Of a DNA stretch of 43,683 nucleotides, positions 7,821 through 16,340 are shown piece by piece. Below the pieces are notes generated by a model that was not told the DNA's origin, made no database searches, and saw only the letters and a program-made list of their open reading frames with translations. Made by a program: the position numbers and the translations under genes. The DNA is from Empedobacter falsenii (GTDB lineage Bacteria > Bacteroidota > Bacteroidia > Flavobacteriales > Weeksellaceae): the NCBI RefSeq assembly GCF_019308355.1, contig NZ_JAAGKM010000023.1, forward strand, positions 1-43,683, written 5' to 3'. Position 1 is the first letter of the stretch, and every line of letters starts with the position of its first letter.

Positions 7821-8630
7821 TTATTTAAAACGCATCAAGTCCGAAGACAAAAATCTCCACTCAGGTGTAAGAAGTATGCCTTCTTTTGCAATATACCATG
7901 GTGAGATTAAATCGTTGCTTGGATTAGAAAGAATATGAATGTCTTGACTTGGATAATAACTTTGAGCCAAAATGAATATATTATTCCCATTTTTATCTTT
8001 CGCTAAATCAATTACCATTACAGCATGACTTTTTATATTTCCCTTTTGAAAAAATACATCGCCAATTTGAATCTCTTTGATAGAGATTGGTTTTAATAAT
8101 TCAGCAATTGTATTTGAATTTGTATTTTCTAAATAATAGATCAAATATTGCATGTATTTCGTATGAGAATAATCTCCTTTTACATAGTCAGTGTAAGGAA
8201 TTGGCTTTGTAGAAATTTTAGACAATTTATCTATTTCATTGTATTTTTTCGAACGGAAGAAATACTCTAAACGCAAACTCATCATCGCATTTGCATTAAA
8301 CTGTACATTTTTTTTGGGTTGTTCTAAATCTAAAACTCCTACATATATATTTGGATTAGATTTTTTTTGACCATCAAAAGAATAAACAGCTGTATTATTG
8401 TTTTTGAGCGGAAGGTTATTTATCCATTTACCAAAATCTGTATAATTTTGATTCCTTTCATAATTTGGAGGTGTATCAAATTTTTTGAAAATTTTTAATT
8501 CACGAGAATGAATGAGACTATACTCCTCATTTTCTATCAATTCATTATTAGTAGAAGATTTTAGAATATGAGTATTACAGGACGATAAAAGAGTAAATAA
8601 TATTAAAAATGTATTCTTAAAAATTTTCAT
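7821..8630 (-). CDS. DUF4846 domain lipoprotein
   Basis: The 269-residue product has a lipoprotein signal (hydrophobic residues 7-17, lipobox LSSC with Cys18), so it should be membrane anchored. The mature part fits the DUF4846 family as I recall it: VYSFDGQKK, VLDLE, a block with MMSLRLEYFF, then IQIGDVFFQKG, HAVMVIDLA, and FILAQSYYPSQDIHILSNP followed by SPWY. The family's biochemical role is unknown; the conserved His and the LAQSYxPxQDxH block suggest an enzymatic or binding site. It ends 21 bases before... the uvrB stop lies upstream of it on the same strand, and the -7 signals between them are weak, so it may depend on uvrB transcription. Confidence 0.85.
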   Translation of the reverse strand: MKIFKNTFLILFTLLSSCNTHILKSSTNNELIENEEYSLIHSRELKIFKKFDTPPNYERNQNYTDFGKWINNLPLKNNNTAVYSFDGQKKSNPNIYVGVLDLEQPKKNVQFNANAMMSLRLEYFFRSKKYNEIDKLSKISTKPIPYTDYVKGDYSHTKYMQYLIYYLENTNSNTIAELLKPISIKEIQIGDVFFQKGNIKSHAVMVIDLAKDKNGNNIFILAQSYYPSQDIHILSNPSNDLISPWYIAKEGILLTPEWRFLSSDLMRFK

Positions 8631-8651
8631 TGAAATGTTGAAAAAAACGTG

Positions 8652-10643
8652 CTATTCTTTGGTTAAGAGTTGAATTTGATCTCTTAATTCGGCTGCTTTT
8701 ATAAAATCTAAATTTTTTGCAGCATTTTCCATTTCTTTCTCCAATTTTTGTACCAATTTCTCTTTATCTTCTGTCGAATAATTTTCATTAATCTCTGCTG
8801 CTTGTTGAATCAAATGTTTTTGTTCGTAAGGATTTTCTTCAAAATCTGCTGCAGCTAAACTTAGTTTCGTTATTTTTTTGTTTAAAGCTTGCGGAACTTT
8901 ATTGTGATCTTTGTTGTATTTCATTTGAATTTCACGACGACGATTTGTTTCATCAATCGTTAATTGCATACTATCTGTAATTCTATCTGCGTACATAATC
9001 GCCAAACCATTCACGTTACGAGCAGCACGACCAACCGTTTGCGTTAAAGAACGATGACTTCTTAAAAAACCTTCTTTATCAGCATCCAAAATTGCTACTA
9101 GAGAAACTTCAGGTAAATCTAAACCTTCTCTCAAAAGATTAACTCCAACCAAAACATCAAATAATCCAGCGCGTAAATCAGCCATAATCTGAACACGTTC
9201 TAATGTATCCACATCAGAATGAATATAACGACATCGAACGCCATATTTTGTCAAATATTTCGTTAACTCTTCCGCCATTCGTTTCGTTAAAGTAGTGACC
9301 AAAACACGTTCGTCTAACTCTACTCGTTTATTGATTTCTTCCATCAAATCATCGACTTGATTTTGTGTTGGACGAATTTCAATAATTGGATCTAATAATC
9401 CTGTTGGACGAATGACTTGCTCTACAACAACTCCTTCCGATTTTTCTAATTCATAATTCGCAGGTGTTGCTGAAACATAAATCACTTGATTTTGTAAAGC
9501 TTCAAATTCTTCGAATTTTAACGGACGATTGTCCATTGCAGCTGGAAGTCGGAAACCATATTCTACTAAATTCTCCTTGCGCGAGCGGTCTCCACCATAC
9601 ATTGCATGAACTTGAGAAACTGTAACGTGCGACTCATCAATCACCATCAAATAATCTTCTGGGAAATAATCTAACAAACAGAATGGACGAGTTCCTGGTT
9701 CGCGACCGTCTAAGTATCTCGAATAATTCTCGATTCCAGAACAATATCCCAATTCTTTGATCATTTCCAAATCGAATTCAGTACGTTCTTGCAAACGTTT
9801 TGCTTCGAGATGTTTTCCGATTTCATGATAATATTCAACTTGTTTACCCAAATCGATCTGAATATCAGCAATTGCACCATTTAAAGTGTCTTTAGAAGTA
9901 ACAAAAAGATTGGCTGGATAAATATTAATTTTATCTAATTTAGTTGAAGTTTTACCTGTTTCTACATTGAAAACTGAGATTTCTTCGATTTCATCACCAA
10001 AGAAATTAATTCTGATTCCATCATCCGCATAAGCAGGGAAAATATCTAATGTATCTCCTTTAATTCTAAAATTTCCGCGTTGAAAAATACCTTCTGTTCT
10101 CGAATATAAAGCTTGGACTAATTTATGCAAAAAAGCTGTTCTCGAGATAATTTGCCCCGTTTCAATCTGAATCACATTTTTATGAAATTCTGTTGGATTT
10201 CCAATACCATATAAACACGAAACTGAAGCCACAACCAAAATATCGCGACGACCAGAAAGTAGGGAGGAAGTTGTACTTAAACGAAGCTTTTCAATTTCTT
10301 CATTAATTGATAAATCTTTCTCAATATAGGTTCCTGATGAAGGAATGTAAGCTTCTGGTTGATAATAATCATAGTAAGAAACGAAATATTCGACTGCATT
10401 ATTCGGAAAAAATTCTTTGAATTCCATATACAACTGTGCCGCCAACGTTTTGTTATGTGCCAAAACTAAAGTTGGACGTTGCACATCTTGTACAACATTC
10501 GCGATTGTAAATGTTTTACCAGAACCTGTAACACCCAAAAGTGTTTGATAACGATCATTATTTAGAATACCATTTGATAATTCTTCAATAGCTTTTGGTT
10601 GATCACCAGTTGGCTTGAATTCAGAATTTAATTGAAACTGCAT
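8652..10643 (-). CDS. uvrB: Excinuclease ABC subunit B
   Basis: UvrB, the damage-verifying helicase-like subunit of nucleotide excision repair. Visible are the Walker A motif GVTGSGKTFT (about residues 38-47), the beta-hairpin segment with YYDYYQPEAYIP, the helicase block VYVSATPANYE, and a C-terminal UVR motif FIKAAELRDQI that binds UvrC. At 663 residues it has full length. The ATG at 10643 lies only 4 bases after a perfect -7 box TAAATTTG, so the message is probably leaderless. uvrA and uvrC are not in the window. Confidence 0.98.
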   Translation of the reverse strand: MQFQLNSEFKPTGDQPKAIEELSNGILNNDRYQTLLGVTGSGKTFTIANVVQDVQRPTLVLAHNKTLAAQLYMEFKEFFPNNAVEYFVSYYDYYQPEAYIPSSGTYIEKDLSINEEIEKLRLSTTSSLLSGRRDILVVASVSCLYGIGNPTEFHKNVIQIETGQIISRTAFLHKLVQALYSRTEGIFQRGNFRIKGDTLDIFPAYADDGIRINFFGDEIEEISVFNVETGKTSTKLDKINIYPANLFVTSKDTLNGAIADIQIDLGKQVEYYHEIGKHLEAKRLQERTEFDLEMIKELGYCSGIENYSRYLDGREPGTRPFCLLDYFPEDYLMVIDESHVTVSQVHAMYGGDRSRKENLVEYGFRLPAAMDNRPLKFEEFEALQNQVIYVSATPANYELEKSEGVVVEQVIRPTGLLDPIIEIRPTQNQVDDLMEEINKRVELDERVLVTTLTKRMAEELTKYLTKYGVRCRYIHSDVDTLERVQIMADLRAGLFDVLVGVNLLREGLDLPEVSLVAILDADKEGFLRSHRSLTQTVGRAARNVNGLAIMYADRITDSMQLTIDETNRRREIQMKYNKDHNKVPQALNKKITKLSLAAADFEENPYEQKHLIQQAAEINENYSTEDKEKLVQKLEKEMENAAKNLDFIKAAELRDQIQLLTKE

Positions 10644-10647
10644 TCTA

Positions 10648-10655
10648 CAAATTTA
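10648..10655 (-). promoter_or_regulatory. -7 box of uvrB, leaderless geometry
   Basis: TAAATTTG on the minus strand, then TAGA, then the start codon. With a transcription start about 4-6 bases after this box, the mRNA would begin at or next to the AUG. No clear -33 TTTG is visible at the usual distance. Confidence 0.55.
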
Positions 10656-10710
10656 CAAATTATTCAGATAAAAAAGGATTGTTATGAATTGTGATTTTAC
10701 ATAGAAGTTG

Positions 10711-10745
10711 ATAAAAAATAAAAAGGCGACTTTAAGTCACCTTTT
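10711..10745 (-). terminator. Terminator of the candidate small RNA
   Basis: On the minus strand AAAAGGTGACT pairs with AGTCGCCTTTT over a 3-nt loop, followed by TATTTTTTAT. One G-U pair on the minus strand corresponds to a C-A mismatch on the plus strand, which points to minus-strand use. Confidence 0.8.
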
Positions 10746-10830
10746 CATCAAAACCACAAAAAAATGAGAAAACTGTTTACTTAGTAAACAAACTTCCTTC
10801 CATTATTACAAGCTATTGCCCGCTATAACC
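10716..10830 (-). ncRNA. Candidate small RNA, possibly 6S-Flavo or Flavo-1 class
   Basis: A self-contained transcription unit of about 115 nt lies between mazG and uvrB with no coding frame beyond 8 codons. It has a complete Bacteroidota promoter (TTG, 21-nt spacer, TATATTTG at 10835-10842) and ends in an intrinsic terminator at 10711-10745. Inside, GTTTAC-TAA-GTAAAC forms a hairpin that can be extended outward by GGAAG pairing with the following TTTTC, partly with G-U pairs, and a T-rich single-stranded part follows. Published comparative work describes flavobacterial RNAs of this size (6S-Flavo, Flavo-1); I cannot align to them here, so the class is only a suggestion. Confidence 0.55.
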
Positions 10831-10834
10831 ATTG

Positions 10835-10866
10835 CAAATATATGTCGGTTTTCTGTGCGTGCACAA
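10835..10866 (-). promoter_or_regulatory. Promoter of the candidate small RNA
   Basis: TATATTTG (10835-10842) is a perfect -7 box on the minus strand, and TTG of TATTGTGC (10864-10866) lies 21 bases upstream as the -33 element. It is one of the two most complete promoters in the window. Confidence 0.7.
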
Positions 10867-10981
10867 TAATTTGTAATACTTTGTTTTATTGGTGTCGATA
10901 AAAGTTATTTATAATAGTGTTAAAACGTCTGATTACAACGTTTTCGTTGATTTGAATAAACTTTATAGTGTTAAGTTTACA

Positions 10982-11746
10982 CTAGCGAATTTTCGCTAAA
11001 TTCCATAATTTATCTAATTCGGAAATGGTTAAATCAGCTATGTTTTGACCATTTTCTTTCGCGATTTCTTCTAATTTCTGAAAACGTGTGATAAATTTTT
11101 TGTTCGATCTTTCTAAAGCATCTTCAGAATTGATGCCATTAAATCGTCCATAATTAATCAAAGAAAATAAAATGTCACCAAATTCCATCTCTTTATCTGT
11201 TGGATTTTGTTCTTCTTTGAATTCATTAATTTCCTCGATAATTTTATCAAAAACTTGATCAGAATTTTCAAATTCAAATCCAACACCTTTTACTTTGTCT
11301 TGAATTCGGTAAGCTTTTACCATTGCTGGGAGAGAAGTAGGAACGCCAGAAAGTACAGATTTGTTACCTTCTTTTAGTTTGATTTGTTCCCAATTTTGAA
11401 GCACCTTTTCTTCTGTATTTGCTTCTACATCGCCGTAAATATGTGGATGACGATGAATTAATTTGTCACAAATACCATTTAAAACATCAGCAACATCGAA
11501 GTTGTTTTGTTCTGATGCGATTTTAGAATAAAAAACTAGGTGAAGAAAAACATCACCTAGTTCTTTTTTTATTTCATCCGAATCTTTTTCGATGATGGCA
11601 TCCGAAAGTTCATAAATTTCTTCGATAGATAACGTACGCAACGTTTCCATTGTTTGTTTACGATCCCACGGACATTTTTCACGTAATTCATCCATTATAT
11701 CCAACAATCTTTCGAAAGCCTGTAATTGATCTTTACGTGTATTCAT
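10982..11746 (-). CDS. mazG: Nucleoside triphosphate pyrophosphohydrolase MazG
   Basis: MazG hydrolyses (d)NTPs to monophosphates and pyrophosphate and is a house-cleaning or stress-modulating enzyme. The 254-residue protein has the usual two MazG domains: the first with CPWDRKQTMETL, an EEIYEL helix and ELGDVFLHLVFYS (Mg-binding Glu/Asp), the second with a shorter EINEFKEEQ and EMEFGDILFSLINYG. It follows the DUF5606 gene by 6 bases and is the last gene of a def-DUF5606-mazG run. No terminator lies directly behind it; the next one on this strand is that of the candidate small RNA. Confidence 0.94.
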   Translation of the reverse strand: MNTRKDQLQAFERLLDIMDELREKCPWDRKQTMETLRTLSIEEIYELSDAIIEKDSDEIKKELGDVFLHLVFYSKIASEQNNFDVADVLNGICDKLIHRHPHIYGDVEANTEEKVLQNWEQIKLKEGNKSVLSGVPTSLPAMVKAYRIQDKVKGVGFEFENSDQVFDKIIEEINEFKEEQNPTDKEMEFGDILFSLINYGRFNGINSEDALERSNKKFITRFQKLEEIAKENGQNIADLTISELDKLWNLAKIR

Positions 11747-11752
11747 CTCTAA

Positions 11753-12349
11753 TTATTCAGCGTCTTTATCTTTTTTTGCTGTTGTTTTTTTAGCAGCAGT
11801 TTTTTTAGCAGGTTTTTCTTCAGCGTCTTTTTTGTCAGCAGCCTTTTTAGCAGGAGCTTTCTTTTTTGGTTTTTCTTCCACAACAACTTCTTCTGTAGCT
11901 TCTACTTCAGCAACAGGAGCTTCTTGTGCTTGTTGAGCAGCCATTGCAGCTTCTACAGCAGCTAAGTCGATGTTTAATAATCCGTTTTTGTGTAAGATAT
12001 TATACCATTGGAATAATTTTTTCAAATCAGAATCATAAACTCTTGAATCGTCATATTCTGGTAAAACTTCTTCCATATATTTACGCAATTCTGCACCAGA
12101 AGTTTTGTAATCGATCGTTTCTCCTCCGTTTTCTTTTTTGTAAATTCTGAAGAAAACTTCAGCCAAAGGAAATTCTTGTGATACTCCGTAAATAGCAACG
12201 TTGTCTAATAAACTAACATTGTAGTTAGAAGCGATTGAGATTTTTTTACCTTTTTCTAAATCTTCAACAACAAAACCACCTCTTGTTTGAGAAACTAAAC
12301 GGTATAATCCTGGTTTTCCTGAAATTGCGATAACTCTTGATAAATCCAT
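11753..12349 (-). CDS. DUF5606 domain protein with Lys/Ala-rich tail
   Basis: The first 130 residues match what I recall as DUF5606, a family typical of Flavobacteriia (opening LSRVIAISGKPGLYRLVSQ, then FVVEDLEKGKK). Its function is unknown. An Ala/Glu-rich linker (about residues 133-155) leads to a tail of repeated KKxAAKK and PAKK steps like those of H1-type bacterial proteins, so binding to nucleic acid or another polyanion is possible. It lies 20 bases behind def and 6 bases before mazG and is probably co-transcribed with both. Confidence 0.88.
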   Translation of the reverse strand: MDLSRVIAISGKPGLYRLVSQTRGGFVVEDLEKGKKISIASNYNVSLLDNVAIYGVSQEFPLAEVFFRIYKKENGGETIDYKTSGAELRKYMEEVLPEYDDSRVYDSDLKKLFQWYNILHKNGLLNIDLAAVEAAMAAQQAQEAPVAEVEATEEVVVEEKPKKKAPAKKAADKKDAEEKPAKKTAAKKTTAKKDKDAE

Positions 12350-12369
12350 ATTCTATTATGTTTAAGGGT

Positions 12370-12945
12370 CTATGAAGGGAATTTCATTTTGTAACTCGTG
12401 TTTACTTTCCCTTTTGTTATATTTTTTAATTTATTACTTATTAATTTCTTTTTAAAGCTCGAAATATAGTCAATAAAAAGCTTTCCTTCCAAATGATCGT
12501 ATTCGTGTTGAATAACTCGAGCGCGAATATCCGAAAAAGTTTCGGTATGTTTCACCCAATTTTCATCAAAATATTCTAAAGTTACCGATTCTGGACGTGT
12601 TACATCTTCGTGAATGTGAGGAATACTCAAACATCCTTCTGTAAAAGCCCATTCATCACCTTCAGAACTACTGATTTTTTTTGGATTGATGAAAACTCGT
12701 TTGAAATCTTTTAATTCATCTTTTACATCATCATAATCTTCATCTTCTTCGAAAGGCGAGCAATCAACAACAAATAAACGTATATCTTTCCCGATCTGAG
12801 GCGCTGCGATACCAACTCCGTTAGAGTCATACATTGTATCGAACATATTTTGGATCAGTTCTTGTAAATTTTTATAATCTTGATCGATTTCTTGTGAAAC
12901 TTTACGCAAGACAGGATCTCCGTAAGCTACAACTGGTAATACCAT
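12370..12945 (-). CDS. def: Peptide deformylase
   Basis: Removes the formyl group from the N-terminal methionine of new proteins. The three metal-site motifs are intact: GVGIAAPQIG (about residues 42-51), EGCLSIP (about 102-108; Cys is a metal ligand) and QHEYDHLEG (about 145-153; both His are ligands and Glu is catalytic). The length of 191 residues is normal. The gene is 44 bases behind ruvX and has its own -7 box TATCTTTG at 12975-12982 in that gap, so it can be transcribed independently and probably leads the def-DUF5606-mazG operon. Confidence 0.97.
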   Translation of the reverse strand: MVLPVVAYGDPVLRKVSQEIDQDYKNLQELIQNMFDTMYDSNGVGIAAPQIGKDIRLFVVDCSPFEEDEDYDDVKDELKDFKRVFINPKKISSSEGDEWAFTEGCLSIPHIHEDVTRPESVTLEYFDENWVKHTETFSDIRARVIQHEYDHLEGKLFIDYISSFKKKLISNKLKNITKGKVNTSYKMKFPS

Positions 12946-12974
12946 TTTCTGATCTTTTTTTATTAATTTAACGG

Positions 12975-12982
12975 CAAAGATA
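12975..12982 (-). promoter_or_regulatory. -7 box of def
   Basis: TATCTTTG on the minus strand matches TAnnTTTG and lies 29 bases before the def start codon, in the gap behind ruvX. Confidence 0.5.
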
Positions 12983-12989
12983 CAATTTG

Positions 12990-13403
12990 TTATAGTTTAT
13001 GTGATAAAAATGATTGTAAAATTATTACGGCACTCACTTTATCGACCATTCCTTTTTCTTGACGTTTTTTCTTTTTCATTCCTCCAGCAAACATTGCTTG
13101 AGAAGCCATTTTTGAGGTAAACATCTCATTTTCACGATGAATTTTGATCAACGGAAATTGTTCAGAAAATTTTTTCAAAAAAGGTTGAATTTGATTTTCA
13201 ATCTCATTTAATTCTCCTGAAAAACGAACAGATAATCCAACTACAAGGTCAGAAACGTTTTCTTTCTCGATATATTGTTTCAAGAAATCCATCAATTTTG
13301 ATGTATCAATTGTATCAACTGGCGAAGCTATAATTTGCAATTCATCGGTTACGGCAACGCCTGTTCTTTTTCCTCCGTAATCTAACGCTAATATTCGTGA
13401 CAT
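12990..13403 (-). CDS. ruvX: Holliday junction resolvase-like protein RuvX (YqgF)
   Basis: RuvX/YqgF has an RNase H-like fold and acts in pre-16S rRNA 5'-end processing and is described as a putative Holliday junction resolvase. The opening ILALDYGGKRTGVAV carries the first catalytic Asp, DLVVGLS follows in the middle, and the last conserved acidic residue is in GMVDKVSAVIILQSFL. At 137 residues it is full length. The start ATG at 13403 lies 4 bases behind a -7 box, which suggests a leaderless mRNA. Confidence 0.93.
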   Translation of the reverse strand: MSRILALDYGGKRTGVAVTDELQIIASPVDTIDTSKLMDFLKQYIEKENVSDLVVGLSVRFSGELNEIENQIQPFLKKFSEQFPLIKIHRENEMFTSKMASQAMFAGGMKKKKRQEKGMVDKVSAVIILQSFLSHKL

Positions 13404-13407
13404 TTGG

Positions 13408-13415
13408 CAAATTTA
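13408..13415 (-). promoter_or_regulatory. -7 box of ruvX, leaderless geometry
   Basis: TAAATTTG on the minus strand is followed by CCAA and then the start codon, the same spacing as at uvrB. Confidence 0.5.
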
Positions 13416-13468
13416 AAAAAACGATTCAATAATAAATAATCTCTATGAAATCCCTTGATTATAATTTT

Positions 13469-13476
13469 TATATTTG
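13469..13476 (+). promoter_or_regulatory. -7 box of dapD
   Basis: TATATTTG matches TAnnTTTG and lies 18 bases before the dapD ATG. It also shows that a longer reading frame starting at the TTG at 13474 cannot be the gene, because that codon lies inside the promoter. Confidence 0.6.
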
Positions 13477-13494
13477 TGGCTATTATTAATAAAG

Positions 13495-14310
13495 ATGGAG
13501 AATTTAAAACAAATCATAGAAAAAGCTTGGGACAATAGAGAATTGTTACAAGAAGAGTCAACACAAATTGCAATTCGTGAAGTAATTGAGTTAATCGATA
13601 ACGGACAATTACGTTGTGCAGAACCAGTTGGAGAAGATTGGCAAGTAAACGAATGGGTGAAAAAAGCAGTTGTAATGTATTTCCCAATTCAGAAAATGGA
13701 AACTTTAGAAGCTGGAATTTTTGAATACCATGATAAAATGGAATTGAAACGTAATTATGCTGAAAAAGGAATTCGTGTTGTTCCAAATGCTGTTGCTCGC
13801 TATGGTGCGTATATTTCTTCGGGAGTTATTTTAATGCCTTCTTATGTAAATATTGGTGCGTATGTGGACGAAGGAACAATGGTTGATACTTGGGCTACTG
13901 TAGGTTCTTGCGCTCAAATTGGGAAAAATGTTCATTTATCTGGTGGTGTAGGAATCGGTGGAGTTTTAGAGCCATTGCAAGCTGCGCCAGTAATTATTGA
14001 AGATAATGCGTTCATCGGATCTCGTTGTATCGTTGTAGAAGGAGTTCGTGTAGGTAAAGAAGCGGTTTTAGGAGCAAATGTTGTATTAACAGCATCGACT
14101 AAAATTATTGATGTTACAGGTGACGAACCAGTAGAAATTAAAGGTTATGTTCCTGCTCGTTCAGTTGTCATTCCAGGGTCTTACACAAAGAAATTTGCTG
14201 CAGGTGAATACCAAGTTCCATGTGCTTTGATCATCGGAACACGTAAAGAATCTACAGATAAAAAAACTTCATTAAACGATGCATTGCGCGAGCATAATGT
14301 AGCGGTTTAA
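13495..14310 (+). CDS. dapD: Tetrahydrodipicolinate N-succinyltransferase
   Basis: DapD transfers succinyl from succinyl-CoA to tetrahydrodipicolinate in the diaminopimelate and lysine pathway and so supplies peptidoglycan precursors. The 271-residue product has an N-terminal helical part (about residues 1-95) and a left-handed beta-helix built of hexapeptide repeats (about 100-235), with VDTWATVGSCAQIGKNVHLS and GGVGIGGVLEPLQ visible. I chose the ATG at 13495 because the in-frame TTG upstream is within the -7 box. A terminator follows, so the gene is transcribed alone. Confidence 0.97.
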   Translation: MENLKQIIEKAWDNRELLQEESTQIAIREVIELIDNGQLRCAEPVGEDWQVNEWVKKAVVMYFPIQKMETLEAGIFEYHDKMELKRNYAEKGIRVVPNAVARYGAYISSGVILMPSYVNIGAYVDEGTMVDTWATVGSCAQIGKNVHLSGGVGIGGVLEPLQAAPVIIEDNAFIGSRCIVVEGVRVGKEAVLGANVVLTASTKIIDVTGDEPVEIKGYVPARSVVIPGSYTKKFAAGEYQVPCALIIGTRKESTDKKTSLNDALREHNVAV

Positions 14311-14334
14311 TTAGAACTAAATTTTTTAAAATAT

Positions 14335-14366
14335 AATCCTCAGCAGTTTTGTTGAGGATTTTTTTA
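14335..14366 (+). terminator. Terminator of dapD
   Basis: AATCCTCAGCA pairs with TGTTGAGGATT (one G-U pair) over a 4-nt loop, followed by a run of T. Confidence 0.85.
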
Positions 14367-14389
14367 TTTTCGAATCAAACATATTTTAG

Positions 14390-14397
14390 TAGTTTTG
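14390..14397 (+). promoter_or_regulatory. -7 box of the GT9-GT2 fusion gene
   Basis: TAGTTTTG matches TAnnTTTG and lies 17 bases before the ATG at 14415, downstream of the dapD terminator. Confidence 0.5.
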
Positions 14398-14414
14398 CTT
14401 TATAACTATGTTTT

Positions 14415-16316
14415 ATGAAAATTTTGATTATCCAACACAAGATGATAGGCGATGTATTAATCACTTCTTTATTGTGCGAAAATATCAAAAAAGCTTATCC
14501 AAATGCTATTGTTGATTATTTAATCAATAGTAATACTTTGCCTGTTTTAGAGAATAATCCCTACATCGATCATAAAATTGTTTTTGACGAAAAAGAAAAC
14601 AAAGGTTTGATGAATTTGATTAAATTTTCTAAAAAAGTTAATCAAAATAAGTATGATGTTGTCATTGATGCTTACTCAAAATTACAAAGTTGGGTGGATG
14701 TTTTTATCAATAATGCACCGAAAAAAATATCGTACAAAAAGATTGGAAGAACGTTTTTGTATACAGATAATGTAGAAAAGCATGAAGAGCCAAATTCATA
14801 TTTAGGTTTAGCAATCGAACACCGTTTGGCTTTGTTAAAGCCTTTGGGAATAGAAGAACCTTTGACTACAGAACCAAAATTGTATTTAACGGAAGATGAA
14901 ATAAATTTCGCTAAAGATTTATTTGTAAAACATCAAGTTGATACAACGCGAAAAACAATTATGATTAGTTTGCTTGGTTCTGATCTTTCAAAAACTTATC
15001 CGTTGAATGAAATGGCAAAAATGGTTGATTTTATTGGTCAACATTATAATGTCAATATTTTATTCAATTATTTTCCGAAACAGTTACCGCAAGCAAAAGA
15101 AGTATATAATCAATTATCTGATGAAACCAAATCGAAAGTTTATTTTGAATTGTTGGGTAATGATTTGCGCGAGTTTATTGCAATTGCAAATGAATGTGAT
15201 GTGATTGTTGGAAATGATGGAGGTGCAATTAATATGTCCAAAGCTTTAGGGAAAAAATCATTTATTATTTTTTCTCCTTGGATTGATAAAAAAGTTTGGG
15301 CAACTTTCGAAGATGGAATTAATCACACAAGTGTTCATTTGAAAGATTATTTTCCTGAAAAACTTGGAGATTTAAACAATCGTCAAATAAAAAAACAAGT
15401 AAATGAATTTTATTCAATATTTGATTTCGAGTTGTTTAAAGAAAAGTTAGAAAATTTTCTAAACAATAACTCATTGGATAGGCAATTAATAAGTAATAAT
15501 AACGTTGAAATAGAAACTAAAAAAGAATATTCTATAGAATCAATGTCTACTAAAATTTCAGCTTTACTGATTACTTATAATGAAGAAAAAAATTTACATC
15601 GTTATTTAAATGATGTAGATTTTGCTGATGAAATTATTATTATTGATTCTTTTAGTACCGATAAAACAGAAGAAATTGCTCGTCAAAATCCTAAAACTAA
15701 ATTTGTAAAACGTAAGTTTGATAATTTTACGAATCAACGTAATTACGGACTTTCTTTAGCAAAAAATGATTGGGTTACTTTTTTTGACGCAGATGAAGGA
15801 ATCCCACTAGAATTAAAAAAAGAAATTGTTTCGGTTTTTAATCAGCAACCTACTTTTGATGCATACTTTGTTTATCGAAAATTCTTTTTTAAGAAGAAGC
15901 ATATTAAATATTCGGGCATGCAAAATGATAAAGCTGTTCGAATTTTTAAAAAATCTAAATCTCAATATAAATCAGATAGAATGGTTCATGAGATTATAGA
16001 ATGTAATGGTAGAACAGGTTATTTAACAAACAAACTTGATCATTTTACATTTGATAATGAAGAAGAATATTTAGATAAACTGAATAGTTATTCACGTTTG
16101 CGAGCACAAGAACTTCGTCTTAAAAATTTGAAACCATCATTTTATCATTATACCATAAAACCTGCTTATCGTTTTTTAAATTATTTCGTAATGAGACTTG
16201 GTTTTTTAGATGGAAAAGATGGTTATACAATTGCAAAATTACACGCAATTTCTGTTGCAAATCGTTATAAATATTTAGACGAAATTTATAGAAAAGAAAA
16301 TCAAAACTTAGGTTAA
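14415..16316 (+). CDS. Fused heptosyltransferase-like (GT9) and GT2 (WaaE-like) glycosyltransferase
   Basis: One uninterrupted frame of 633 residues joins two transferases. Residues 1-350 or so form a GT9 heptosyltransferase-like unit: opening ILIIQHKMIGDVLITSLLC, then VGNDGGAINMSKALGK, the usual NDGG/H region near the C-terminus of this fold. Residues 380-630 form a GT2 unit with ITYNEEKNLHRYL, IIIDSFSTDKTEEIA, FDADEG (the DxD-like metal site) and NQRNYGL, as in the WaaE/KdtX family. The linker (about 350-377) is Asn-rich, and an in-frame ATG stands at 15543 exactly before the GT2 unit. Predicted role: two successive sugars on an LPS or other envelope glycan. Substrates cannot be read from the sequence. 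Confidence 0.88.
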   Translation: MKILIIQHKMIGDVLITSLLCENIKKAYPNAIVDYLINSNTLPVLENNPYIDHKIVFDEKENKGLMNLIKFSKKVNQNKYDVVIDAYSKLQSWVDVFINNAPKKISYKKIGRTFLYTDNVEKHEEPNSYLGLAIEHRLALLKPLGIEEPLTTEPKLYLTEDEINFAKDLFVKHQVDTTRKTIMISLLGSDLSKTYPLNEMAKMVDFIGQHYNVNILFNYFPKQLPQAKEVYNQLSDETKSKVYFELLGNDLREFIAIANECDVIVGNDGGAINMSKALGKKSFIIFSPWIDKKVWATFEDGINHTSVHLKDYFPEKLGDLNNRQIKKQVNEFYSIFDFELFKEKLENFLNNNSLDRQLISNNNVEIETKKEYSIESMSTKISALLITYNEEKNLHRYLNDVDFADEIIIIDSFSTDKTEEIARQNPKTKFVKRKFDNFTNQRNYGLSLAKNDWVTFFDADEGIPLELKKEIVSVFNQQPTFDAYFVYRKFFFKKKHIKYSGMQNDKAVRIFKKSKSQYKSDRMVHEIIECNGRTGYLTNKLDHFTFDNEEEYLDKLNSYSRLRAQELRLKNLKPSFYHYTIKPAYRFLNYFVMRLGFLDGKDGYTIAKLHAISVANRYKYLDEIYRKENQNLG

Positions 16317-16340
16317 ATAAAGAAGTTTAAGATTTTATTA

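Noticed and set aside
10760-10790. Very short ORFs inside the candidate small RNA (6-8 codons)
   Set aside because: They are too short, overlap the hairpin, and lack any start signal; they are explained by the RNA structure.
13474-13494. Upstream TTG start for dapD
   Set aside because: The TTG is the last part of the -7 box TATATTTG; family alignment favours MENLKQIIEKAWD as the N-terminus.
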